Source: Halieaceae bacterium UBA4438 (GTDB lineage Bacteria > Pseudomonadota > Gammaproteobacteria > Pseudomonadales > Halieaceae). From it: a DNA stretch of 32,931 nucleotides. Shown piece by piece: positions 25,098 to 32,931 of this stretch. The translations under genes were made by a program, and so were the position numbers. Where the stretch lies: positions 1 through 32,931 of the forward strand of contig DGPO01000071.1 in NCBI GenBank assembly GCA_002390485.1. The letters run 5' to 3'. The first letter of the stretch is position 1; every line of letters starts with the position of its first letter. Under the pieces are notes generated by a model that saw nothing but the letters and a program-made list of their open reading frames with translations, was not told the DNA's origin and did no database searches.

Positions 25098-25673
25098 ATG
25101 GTAACGATCACTGAATCTGCTCGCTTTTATCTTAAAGAGTTGCTCGAAAAACAAGCCGATGCATTAGGGGTCAGGGTCTTTATTAATAGCCCCGGCACAC
25201 CCAAAGCCGAAACGTGCATCGCCTACTGCAGAGACGGTGACATGCAGGAGACCGATGAAGAGCATGATTTTGCGCCCATTACCGCCTGGATAGAGGCGAG
25301 AAGCATTCCATTTTTGGAAGATGCGGTTGTTGATTATGCGACCGACAAGATGGGTGGGCAACTGACCATTAAGGCCCCCAATGCGAAGATGCCGAGAGTC
25401 GATGTCGATAGCCCCATAGAGGACCGTATAAATTACCTGCTGTACAATGAGGTCAATCCCTCATTGGCGGCACACGGTGGTGACGTTTCGCTCGTGGAGG
25501 TCACCGACGACCAAATTGCAATTCTTCGCTTTGGCGGGGGCTGCCAGGGATGCAGTGCGGTGAGCATTACGCTCAAGGACGGTGTAGAAAAGACACTGAC
25601 TGAGCAAATCCCCGAACTTGCCGGCGTCCGTGATATGACGGATCACACGGATCGATCAAACTCCTACTATTAA
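25098..25673 (+). CDS. nfuA: Fe-S biogenesis protein NfuA
   Basis: NfuA carries [4Fe-4S] clusters to target enzymes. The 191-residue protein has an N-terminal degenerate A-type domain (about 1-95, with C40 and C44 in this copy) and a C-terminal Nfu domain with C149-x2-C152 ([10 protein letters not shown]), the same numbering as E. coli, where these residues hold the cluster between two protomers. CGGAGGA precedes the ATG. The stop shares TTAA (25670-25673) with the convergent DAHP synthase gene. ETF-QO nearby is a possible client, which is inference only. Confidence 0.95.
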   Translation: MVTITESARFYLKELLEKQADALGVRVFINSPGTPKAETCIAYCRDGDMQETDEEHDFAPITAWIEARSIPFLEDAVVDYATDKMGGQLTIKAPNAKMPRVDVDSPIEDRINYLLYNEVNPSLAAHGGDVSLVEVTDDQIAILRFGGGCQGCSAVSITLKDGVEKTLTEQIPELAGVRDMTDHTDRSNSYY

Positions 25674-26740
25674 ACGCGCTCTGGGAGCTTGTTCCTTAAC
25701 GCATCGGCAAGCTCTATTAAGGTCGTTTCAGTCATTTCCCAGCTCATGCAGGCGTCCGTGACCGACACCCCGTATGCTAGGTTGCTGAGGTCCATTGGAA
25801 TGTCTTGCCTGCCCTCATTGATGTGACTTTCCAGCATTAAACCAATAATCGACCGATTGCCTTTGAGTATTTGATCGCAAACGTCTTGGGTTACCAGCGC
25901 TTGTTTATTGTGGTCTTTGCTTGAATTTGCGTGGCTACAATCGACCATAATATTCTCGGGTAAACTCGCTTTCGCAAGGGCCTGCTCACAACGGTCTATT
26001 TCAGCGCGTTGATAGTTCGGACCGCTTGACCCGCCGCGTAAGACCACATGGCCGTAACTGTTCCCTCGAGTCTCAAAAACCGACACGACACCCTCAGAGT
26101 TGATGCCCAAAAAGCGGTGCGGGTGCTGAACTGACTTTAGGGCGTTAATGGCCACGTCGAGACTGCCGTCCGTTCCGTTTTTGAACCCCACCGCAGAGGA
26201 AAGGCCGCTGGCCATTTCTCGGTGCGTTTGAGATTCAGTTGTTCGTGCTCCAATGGCGGACCAACTGATTAAGTCCTGTAAATATTGCGGCGTAATGGGG
26301 TCTAGCGCTTCTGTGGCCGTCGGCAGTCCCATCTGCAACAGATCGCGAAGCAGTGTTCGTCCAGTCCTCAAACCCGCTTCAATATCAAATGAGTCATCCA
26401 GGTGTGGGTCATTGATGAGGCCTTTCCAGCCCGTTGTTGTGCGGGGCTTCTCGAAGTAGACGCGCATGACAATATAGAGCGTGTCTTTAACGCGCTCAGA
26501 AAGCGCCTTGAGATTCTGTGCGTAGGCCAAGGCCGCTTCACAGTCGTGGATAGAGCAGGGCCCAACAACGACAACTAAGCGGGGGTCTTTGCGATCTAAA
26601 ATATCACTGATGACCGCCCGCGACTGGGTGACAAACTCGAACGTCGCATCATCGACGGGGACCGAGGAGCGCAGCACCGAAGGCGCTATTAGCGCCTTTT
26701 GCGACGCGACATTGACATTATGGACAGCGGATTTACTCAT
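25670..26740 (-). CDS. aroF: 3-deoxy-7-phosphoheptulonate synthase, class I, AroF-like
   Basis: This enzyme condenses phosphoenolpyruvate and erythrose 4-phosphate, the first step of aromatic amino-acid synthesis. The 356-residue protein has [10 protein letters not shown] with metal ligand C62, [40 protein letters not shown] and [13 protein letters not shown]. The segment [21 protein letters not shown] and the end [13 protein letters not shown] resemble tyrosine-sensitive AroF more than AroG. The actual feedback effector is unproven. A TTG at 26743 precedes the chosen ATG. No good ribosome binding site is visible, but a promoter lies about 35 bases upstream. Confidence 0.92.
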   Translation of the reverse strand: MSKSAVHNVNVASQKALIAPSVLRSSVPVDDATFEFVTQSRAVISDILDRKDPRLVVVVGPCSIHDCEAALAYAQNLKALSERVKDTLYIVMRVYFEKPRTTTGWKGLINDPHLDDSFDIEAGLRTGRTLLRDLLQMGLPTATEALDPITPQYLQDLISWSAIGARTTESQTHREMASGLSSAVGFKNGTDGSLDVAINALKSVQHPHRFLGINSEGVVSVFETRGNSYGHVVLRGGSSGPNYQRAEIDRCEQALAKASLPENIMVDCSHANSSKDHNKQALVTQDVCDQILKGNRSIIGLMLESHINEGRQDIPMDLSNLAYGVSVTDACMSWEMTETTLIELADALRNKLPERV

Positions 26741-26773
26741 CAAGGTATTAGCACACAGTTTTTGAAGTCGCGG

Positions 26774-26802
26774 AGCATACCGTGATCGGCGCTCTGAGTC
26801 AT
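26774..26802 (-). promoter_or_regulatory. Predicted sigma-70 promoter of the DAHP synthase gene
   Basis: The minus strand reads ATGACT (26797-26802), 17 bp, TATGCT (26774-26779), then CCGC. The 12 bases GGTATGCTCCGC are identical to those at the rne promoter. The predicted start near 26767 gives a leader of about 27 nt. No Trp or Tyr repressor site is recognised. Confidence 0.55.
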
Positions 26803-26850
26803 GGTTGGGACCGTCGATGCGCTCGAATTTAATCGTTAACCTTGTTCCTG

Positions 26851-26856
26851 TATAAC
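26851..26856 (+). promoter_or_regulatory. Possible -10 box of the addB-like gene
   Basis: TATAAC ends 6 bases before the ATG at 26863, so transcription would begin at or beside the start codon. The -35 region (TTTAAT at 26828-26833, 17-bp spacing) is weak. It supports the choice of 26863 as start only modestly. Confidence 0.35.
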
Positions 26857-26862
26857 GTGTTG

Positions 26863-29511
26863 ATGAATGATTTCATCGCCTCGCCATTACCGACCCCAGC
26901 TGATATTCAACGCGCCTTAGCAGACGGTGTAACGATCGTGACGGCGACTCAGCGGTTAGCGCGTCAACTGAAGAGGGCGTGCGGATCAAGCCGCGACGTG
27001 GTGGCGACGACGCCTCGCGTCTTTTCGGTAGAGCGTTGGTTGGCGAATACCTGGGGGGCTATCGCTGAGAGCGATGAACAGCCGAAGCGACTGTTATCCG
27101 TCGCCGAGGCAGAGACCCTGTGGCATCAAGTTGTGTCTGCACAAATAGCGGCAAGTCCGCACTTTAGTCTTATCCAGCCTGAAACTGCGAGCAAGCTAGG
27201 CGCTCGGTGTCGCTCGATCTTAAAAGCACACAGGGTTCCGCTGTCTTCGGACTCTGTCAGAGCGAGCTTTGAAATGGAGTCTGATACGTCATGCTTCCTG
27301 AGTTGGGTAGATCACATTGACATGCGCCTCAAGACCGAGGGCTGGTTAATGGTCGAAGACATTGCTGACGTCATCGCCCAGGCGGGCCATCCGAAAGATG
27401 CGGAGTTGTGGTTCTTGTCGGAGGAGCCGATGACCCCCGCTCTGAGACACGCCTTTACAGGGCGATTTCACCAGGTTCGTTGGTTTCGCTCTGAGGTTCT
27501 AACGTCGCCCTTGCCAACGCTCGTGTTTGATACTCGAGAGATTGAGATCAAAGAGGCTGCGCGCTGGGGTCAGAAGCAGCATGAGGAGAATCGACAAGCC
27601 GTCATCATTCTGTCTGATTATCAGCGTGATCGTGCGCTTCTTGAGCATCACTTACGATCGTTTTTTGGTGTAAGCGATCGTGTCTTTACCGACCTGCCAG
27701 TGAACTTCAGTCGCGGAATTGAACTCAGCAAGGTCCCGATGTTTCGAGACGCAGTGCTACTGCTTAAGCTCATTACACATGGGCTTGATCGTCACGAAAT
27801 ATCAGCACTCGTGAGGTCACCATTTTTTGCTTGGAACGATCGGGAACTCAATGACAAGGGTCAAATCCTGACCGCGCTGTTTCGCACGAAGCGAGGCGAA
27901 TTTGATCTCAATTCGCTGTTATGGGAGCTTTCCAGAGCGACGGAGGACTCGCCACTTGCAAGGGGTTTGTCTAAAGCGCGCGTCGATCGCCTCGCGAGTC
28001 TGAGGCTGGAGGCGCAAGACTGGCGTGTAAGAATCACGCAGCTCCTTCAGGACGTGGGCTGGCCAAATGCGTCGGGCTTGGATTCACTTGAGTACCAGCA
28101 GCTAGATCTCTACGACGGCGTCTTTGATGCACTTGAAGTCAGTCCCGTTGATACCGGATCCTATGGACTCTCGATTTTTCTGGACCGATTACAATCGGTT
28201 CTCAACAAGCGATTATTTCAACCTCAGACCGACCAGTCTTTGCTCCAAGTGATGTCTTTAGGTGACACATTAGGGCTGTCATTTGCTGCAGTTCGCGTGG
28301 TTGGTAGTACTTCCGAAAGCGTGCCTGAAAAACCTGCCGCATTGAGTTTTTTGCCCTGGAAAATCGTGCGTGACTTCGACATTCAGGTGGCTGACGAAGA
28401 TTTCTCGCATCACATTACAGCGCGCTTGCTCGGGAACCTTGCCAGTGCTGCGCCAACAGTCATGACGTACCATCAGGTGTCCGACGGAATGACCAACCTG
28501 CCCAGCCGTTACTGCGATAGTGCTGAATTAGGTTTGCCTCGCCCGGGTTCGCCAGTAGATCGGGCGTCTTCTGCCGATTTAGAGTGGGTCAGTGACGACA
28601 TCGGACTGCCTTTGGTGCTTCCCAAAAAGCAGGCCGGTGGGGTTGGGCTGCTTGAGGCTCAGTCCGTGTGTCCTATGAAGGCGCACCTAAAATACAGACT
28701 GGGGCTGGCGGCGCTAGAGCCTGCAAGTCGCGGACTGACCGCCGGGGAGCGGGGCGGCATTTTGCATCAGGCGCTTCAATTTCTCTTTAACAGAATCCGC
28801 AGCAGTGATGCGTTAGCGGCACTCGGTTCAAGTGCCGCGCACAATGCGGCTCATGATGCGGCTAACGCGGCCGTCAACGACATCAGAGACGCAGTCCGAG
28901 ATCGAGTGGGGCTGCCCGCGCTGGACCTGGAAGTTGCGCGACTGACTCGAGCATTGGTCGATTGGGTAACGATTGAACGCCAGCGCACAGTCCCCTTTGA
29001 GGTCGAACTTACCGAAGAGCCGCTCGACTGGCACTGTGAAGGCCTGACCTTGAGTTTGAAAGCAGATCGTGTTGACAGACTCGCCACCGGACATCGGGTA
29101 GTGATTGATTATAAGTCAGGCGGTTCAAGTCGCGTATCGGATTGGTGTGAGATCCCGCTTAAGGCACCCCAGTTGCCGTGTTACAGCCAGGCCCTCTCTG
29201 ATGTAGTGACCATTACAATCGCCAAAGTAGGGGGGGAAGACGTTGGGTTTAATACGCTTGGAGACAGTATTGGGGTCGTTGGCACAGATCGCAAAAGTCA
29301 AAAAGTACTAATGAGCGCTGATGTTTCTTCGTTGAGCGAGCTCAGCGATCAGTGGCGCGAGGCTCTCACATCGCTGGTGCAGTCATTTGTGGCGGGCGAG
29401 GCAGTCCCCACACCTTCAGCGAGCGCCTGCCGTTACTGTGACTATGCACCCGTGTGCCGCGCACATCTGCTTGAGTCTGTCGCTCAAACCGGGAGCGCCT
29501 CCGATGAGTGA
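26863..29511 (+). CDS. AddB-like double-strand break repair nuclease subunit
   Basis: This 882-residue protein resembles the roughly 900-residue AddB-related family (TIGR03623 type, probable DNA repair). The N-terminal helicase-like region begins TIVTATQRLARQLKRACG, where AddB of Bacillus has a Walker A, and here GKT is missing. The C-terminal PD-(D/E)xK nuclease has H635 (GGILHQ), D735/D738, and D749-Y-K751 (VIDYKSG). Cysteines C603, C856, C859 and C865 form the AddB-type iron-sulfur staple (CxxCx5C at the end). TTG (26842) and GTG (26857) are alternative starts. It overlaps the AddA-like gene by 8 bases, so the two are predicted to form one helicase-nuclease. Confidence 0.85.
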   Translation: MNDFIASPLPTPADIQRALADGVTIVTATQRLARQLKRACGSSRDVVATTPRVFSVERWLANTWGAIAESDEQPKRLLSVAEAETLWHQVVSAQIAASPHFSLIQPETASKLGARCRSILKAHRVPLSSDSVRASFEMESDTSCFLSWVDHIDMRLKTEGWLMVEDIADVIAQAGHPKDAELWFLSEEPMTPALRHAFTGRFHQVRWFRSEVLTSPLPTLVFDTREIEIKEAARWGQKQHEENRQAVIILSDYQRDRALLEHHLRSFFGVSDRVFTDLPVNFSRGIELSKVPMFRDAVLLLKLITHGLDRHEISALVRSPFFAWNDRELNDKGQILTALFRTKRGEFDLNSLLWELSRATEDSPLARGLSKARVDRLASLRLEAQDWRVRITQLLQDVGWPNASGLDSLEYQQLDLYDGVFDALEVSPVDTGSYGLSIFLDRLQSVLNKRLFQPQTDQSLLQVMSLGDTLGLSFAAVRVVGSTSESVPEKPAALSFLPWKIVRDFDIQVADEDFSHHITARLLGNLASAAPTVMTYHQVSDGMTNLPSRYCDSAELGLPRPGSPVDRASSADLEWVSDDIGLPLVLPKKQAGGVGLLEAQSVCPMKAHLKYRLGLAALEPASRGLTAGERGGILHQALQFLFNRIRSSDALAALGSSAAHNAAHDAANAAVNDIRDAVRDRVGLPALDLEVARLTRALVDWVTIERQRTVPFEVELTEEPLDWHCEGLTLSLKADRVDRLATGHRVVIDYKSGGSSRVSDWCEIPLKAPQLPCYSQALSDVVTITIAKVGGEDVGFNTLGDSIGVVGTDRKSQKVLMSADVSSLSELSDQWREALTSLVQSFVAGEAVPTPSASACRYCDYAPVCRAHLLESVAQTGSASDE

Positions 29512-32500
29512 CGAACACATTCGTAAGGAGGTCTTGGATACTGCAAAAAGCTTTTGCATTACCGCGCCTGCGGGATCTGGAAAAACCAGTCTCCTAACCC
29601 AGCGTATCCTAGCGCTCTTGCCGACGGTTGAGCGTCCAGAACAAGTGCTTGCGATTACGTTTACACGCAAAGCGTCTGCAGAAATGCGATCACGAGTGGT
29701 TGAGGCGCTGCAATTAGCACGTGAGGGTTGTGAGCCAAAAGACGACCACGAAGAGCGGACCTATCGACTGGCGTTAAGCGCACTCAGACACGCAAAGCTT
29801 CTCGGCTGGTCACTGTCTGCGGAGAGCTTCAACATTCGAACGATTGATGGACTGTCGGCTCAATTGAATCGCGCAATGCCCATAATAAGTGGTCTCGGCG
29901 GTGGTGTGACCGTGACTGATGACGTGGTACCCCTCTATGAACAGGCGACCAACGAGCTCTACGAACTCCTCGGAGACACGTCTGAACGTGGCGACGCACT
30001 CCGACAATTACTGCTGTCAATGGATAACAATTGGCAGCGATGCTCCGAACTTCTAGTCACCTTGCTGGGTCGACGAGCAGATTGGATAAAAGCGCTTGGC
30101 CAACACGAGAATCCGGAGTTGGCTGCAGGTCAACTGTCAGTGACGCTAGAACGAGTCATCCAAGAACGTTTATCTGAGGCGCTGAGAGTGGTGGACACCC
30201 GCTGGCTCCGTGATGTCCAAAACCAAGCGCAAAATGCACACCAGCGGCTCAATCGCTACGTGCAAAGCGGTATCGTCGACTCAAGCAAAGTGACTCTGCT
30301 CGACAATGACGACTGCTCGCTGACGAGCAACGTCACAGACATGGCGAACTGGCAGTGGCTGGTCGGCTGGCTGTTAACCGCAGACAACGCTCCTCGGAAG
30401 CGCCTTGATAAAAACGGAGGCTTCCAAGCCAAGGTCGATCAAGACGCTAAAGACGAGGTGCTGGGCCTTATTGGCGAACTTGAGCACCAGCCAAATTGGC
30501 AACGCATTCTGATCGAAATTGCAGCCCTTCCAAGACCAGATCTTGATGACGACGAATGGCAAGGTGTGCTGAGGTTGTCACGCGTACTGCCTGTTTTGGC
30601 GGCACAATTGCTGACCGTCTTCCGGACGCGAGGGGTCGTAGACCATGCGCATGTTGCCATGGCTGCTGAGACTGCCCTTGGGCGTGACGAGATGCCGACC
30701 GATCTCGCGCTTCGCTTGGACTATCAAATAAGTCATATACTCATCGATGAATTTCAAGACACGTCTCAAGGGCAGTTTCGGCTGATCGAAAAACTGTGTC
30801 GTGGATGGGCGGAGCACAACTACATTGATAAGGCCTCCCCAAGAACGCTGTTTGTCGTGGGTGACGCGATGCAAAGCATCTACGGTTTTCGTTACGCAGA
30901 CGTTGGTTTGTTTCTACTCGCGCGCGAGCAAGGCATCGCCAATGTACTCATGGAATCTCGTGATCTGTCCCGAAACTTTAGGTCTCAAACTGGGTTGATT
31001 GACTGGGTCAATTCGCAGTTTGACGCCCTGATCCCAGCTCAGGGAGAGTCCCGGTTAGGTGTTGTCCCCATGACACACGCCGTACCCACGCGTGATCGCC
31101 TTCCAGGAAACGCTGTCGAGATCCATAACTTTCCTGACGATAGCCGGCTAGAAGCACGTTATGTTGGCGACCGAATTGAGGCCATTCTCGAATTAGAGCC
31201 AGAGAGCTCGATCGCTGTACTGGCTCGCACAAGAGCCGCGATAGAGCCGATCAGTGAAGTACTGCGAGAGCGCTCAATCGATATCGTTGGAACTGATTTG
31301 ACGTCGTTTTCCCGAAGAGCCTCAGTGAGTGACCTTCTGAGTTTGACGAGCTGGCTGGCAAACCCCGCAGATACGGTGGCCTTAGTGTCAGTGCTTCGTG
31401 CACCGATGATCGGATTGACCTTAATGGATCTGGGCGCAATTGCGCCCTTGCTCTCAGACCAGTCTCTCGCGAGTATCAGAGCAGGACTCAGTGCGTCGCC
31501 CAACGGGTTAAGCGATGACGGTATCGTGCGCGCCAGATGTGCCTTTGATGCCTTACTGTGGGCCGACAGCAAGCGCGATCGATTGAATCTTGTGAGCTGG
31601 GTCGAGCAAGTCTGGCGGCGTTTGGGGGGGGATCGCACAACTCCGCCTGAGGAATTGTCAGACGTTGATGCATTCTTTACTCAGTTGAGAGATCAAGAGA
31701 CACGAGGGTTAGGACTTAATATTGAGCCGCTCAACAAATGGCACACGTCAAAGTATGCCGCTCACGAGTCTGCCTCGGCGCGCGTTGAGCTTATGACCTT
31801 ACACAAAAGCAAGGGACTCGAGTTCGATCACGTTTTCATCGTTGGGGCAGGGCGGACGGGTCGTTCTAGTCAGCGGCCATTACTGAGATGGAATCGCGAT
31901 GAACGATTAGGGTTGCTCATCGCTGCGCGGCCGGAAAAAAACACCGGTGGCTCGCTTTATGACTACCTTAGCTTTATTAATAAATGTAAGGAGGATCAGG
32001 AGCTTATAAGGCTTTATTACGTCGGCGTCACACGTGCTAAAAGGTCATGTACTGTTACCGCAACCTGCTCCTCAGAGACTTCCTGGCCACCCAAAACGTC
32101 GCGATCATTCTGGTCTCAGTTTTGTGAGGTCGCAGGAGAGGCGACCTATCATCCCACCACCGATATCCCGCTCAGCAGTGCTCCCGAGCGTCCGCTTCAG
32201 GCCCTGGCGCGCGTGAAGAAACCGGTTAGCATCGCGCCGGCCGAGGATGTGGCCTCCGAGACGGTTGGTGCACCGGTTTTCTCGGGTCTTCGGCAGGGAA
32301 ACCTCGCCAGTCGGCGTTATGGAACAGTCCTTCACCGAGGCTTAGAGTTGTTATCACGTCACGTTGATTTGCCACAATCATGCCCTCCCGACGTTCTCAA
32401 TGCCCTGCGTTTTCAATTGCGAGCGCAGATCGGTCATTCAGTCAGGCTTGATAGCGAACTGCAGCGATTGGTGACCGACATCAATCGTGTCTTAGCGGAT

Positions 32501-32848
32501 AAAATAGGGCGTTGGGTTTTGTCAGCGGATCACAGCGATGCCCATTCCGAACTGATGCTCTACATTCCCAGTGAGGACCGTGAAGTGATTATCGATCGCA
32601 CGTTTATAGAGCGCGAAACGCAGACCCGATGGGTCATCGACTACAAGACAAGTCATCCGGAGGAGGGCATTGAGATAGCGCGATTTCTGGATGAAGAGAC
32701 GACGAAATATAAGCGGCAACTTCAGGACTATCGGTCAGCACTCGCCGAATATGACCTCAGCGTAAACTCGGGGGTCAAGCACTGTAAGACGGCGCTTTAT
32801 TTTCCAGCGCTTGCGCTGTTTCACGAAGTGCTGCTCCGAGGCGACTGA
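29504..32848 (+). CDS. AddA-like UvrD/Rep-family helicase-nuclease
   Basis: This 1114-residue superfamily 1 helicase has Walker A APAGSGKT (K27), ITFTRKASAEM (motif Ia), Walker B LIDEFQDTS (D415, E416), GDAMQSIYGFR (motif III), LHKSKGLEF (H767 on, motif V) and YYVGVTRAK (838-846, motif VI). A C-terminal nuclease domain has H944, D1031 and D1046-Y-K1048, as in AddA and RecB. It should resect double-strand breaks for RecA loading with its partner. The open frame extends upstream to 29387, but GGAG lies 8 bases before the ATG at 29504, which overlaps the partner stop as ATGAGTGA. It is the only intact ATPase of the pair. Confidence 0.88.
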   Translation: MSDEHIRKEVLDTAKSFCITAPAGSGKTSLLTQRILALLPTVERPEQVLAITFTRKASAEMRSRVVEALQLAREGCEPKDDHEERTYRLALSALRHAKLLGWSLSAESFNIRTIDGLSAQLNRAMPIISGLGGGVTVTDDVVPLYEQATNELYELLGDTSERGDALRQLLLSMDNNWQRCSELLVTLLGRRADWIKALGQHENPELAAGQLSVTLERVIQERLSEALRVVDTRWLRDVQNQAQNAHQRLNRYVQSGIVDSSKVTLLDNDDCSLTSNVTDMANWQWLVGWLLTADNAPRKRLDKNGGFQAKVDQDAKDEVLGLIGELEHQPNWQRILIEIAALPRPDLDDDEWQGVLRLSRVLPVLAAQLLTVFRTRGVVDHAHVAMAAETALGRDEMPTDLALRLDYQISHILIDEFQDTSQGQFRLIEKLCRGWAEHNYIDKASPRTLFVVGDAMQSIYGFRYADVGLFLLAREQGIANVLMESRDLSRNFRSQTGLIDWVNSQFDALIPAQGESRLGVVPMTHAVPTRDRLPGNAVEIHNFPDDSRLEARYVGDRIEAILELEPESSIAVLARTRAAIEPISEVLRERSIDIVGTDLTSFSRRASVSDLLSLTSWLANPADTVALVSVLRAPMIGLTLMDLGAIAPLLSDQSLASIRAGLSASPNGLSDDGIVRARCAFDALLWADSKRDRLNLVSWVEQVWRRLGGDRTTPPEELSDVDAFFTQLRDQETRGLGLNIEPLNKWHTSKYAAHESASARVELMTLHKSKGLEFDHVFIVGAGRTGRSSQRPLLRWNRDERLGLLIAARPEKNTGGSLYDYLSFINKCKEDQELIRLYYVGVTRAKRSCTVTATCSSETSWPPKTSRSFWSQFCEVAGEATYHPTTDIPLSSAPERPLQALARVKKPVSIAPAEDVASETVGAPVFSGLRQGNLASRRYGTVLHRGLELLSRHVDLPQSCPPDVLNALRFQLRAQIGHSVRLDSELQRLVTDINRVLADKIGRWVLSADHSDAHSELMLYIPSEDREVIIDRTFIERETQTRWVIDYKTSHPEEGIEIARFLDEETTKYKRQLQDYRSALAEYDLSVNSGVKHCKTALYFPALALFHEVLLRGD

Positions 32849-32851
32849 GCG

Positions 32852-32879
32852 ACCAACACGGGCTGGTAACGGTGTTGGT
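32852..32879 (+). terminator. Possible weak hairpin after the AddA-like gene
   Basis: ACCAACAC (32852-32859) pairs perfectly with GTGTTGGT (32872-32879) around a 12-base loop, 3 bases after the stop codon. Only TTT follows, so it is a poor intrinsic terminator. The rest of the window to 32931 shows nothing I can call. Confidence 0.3.
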
Positions 32880-32931
32880 TTGAGGTGGCTGATGCACTGG
32901 CGCTGCCTGCTGTGTTTTGAACAGTAGCCCG

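Noticed and set aside
29387..29503. 39-residue N-terminal extension of the AddA-like protein
   Set aside because: It overlaps the iron-sulfur cysteine region of the AddB-like gene, while ATG 29504 has a ribosome binding site and the family-typical N-terminus right before Walker A.
32821..32931. Possible 3' end of a minus-strand gene entering from the right edge
   Set aside because: All three minus-strand frames are open over this short distance, so openness carries no information. No family-like sequence was recognised.

Overview
The window reads as an unbroken stretch of a gammaproteobacterial chromosome dominated by conserved housekeeping genes. The two long collinear blocks are arranged much as in Pseudomonas and its marine relatives: rne/rluC, maf, yceD-rpmF-fab-mltG-tmk-holB-pilZ, then tig-clpP-clpX-lon-hup-ppiD. 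An aquatic relative (Cellvibrionales/Halieaceae-like) is my best guess. That rests on gene order and protein resemblance only. No insertion sequence, phage gene, CRISPR array or rRNA operon is visible.

Layout. (1) 1-3185: tRNA-Ser(TGA) and rne on the minus strand, with a leader of about 307 nt and a good sigma-70 promoter. (2) 3186-12000: rluC converges on a maf/yceF-type gene. A near-consensus promoter containing a perfect palindrome then drives yceD-rpmF-fabD-fabG-acpP. A strong terminator follows acpP, and fabF-mltG-tmk-holB-pilZ continues from its own extended -10. plsX, fabH and pabC, which often sit in this cluster, are absent. (3) 12142-20530: tRNA-Leu(TAG), trigger factor, ClpP, ClpX, Lon (with a textbook sigma-32 promoter), HU and PpiD, forming a protein folding and turnover block. 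(4) 20547-24981: a DUF1285 protein, ETF-ubiquinone oxidoreductase divergent from etfBA, a previously untracked 36-residue membrane peptide gene and a DUF2970 membrane protein. (5) 25098-32848: nfuA, an AroF-like DAHP synthase on the minus strand, and a two-gene AddB-like/AddA-like helicase-nuclease operon.

How the genes fit together. RNase E and RluC act on RNA and ribosomes. YceD, L32 and the fab genes link ribosome supply to fatty-acid synthesis. The Tig-ClpXP-Lon-PpiD block covers protein quality control from ribosome to periplasm. EtfAB and EtfD pass electrons from acyl-CoA dehydrogenases to quinone, with NfuA supplying Fe-S clusters. The Add-like pair is predicted to process double-strand breaks.

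The least described items are the palindrome inside the yceD promoter, two genes whose predicted transcripts start at or next to the start codon, the small membrane ORF at 24692-24802, the diverged AddAB-like pair, and three convergent gene pairs whose stop codons share one TTAA tetranucleotide. I did not find a clearly new multi-gene system. No homology search was run, and family assignments come from recognising motifs and gene order.
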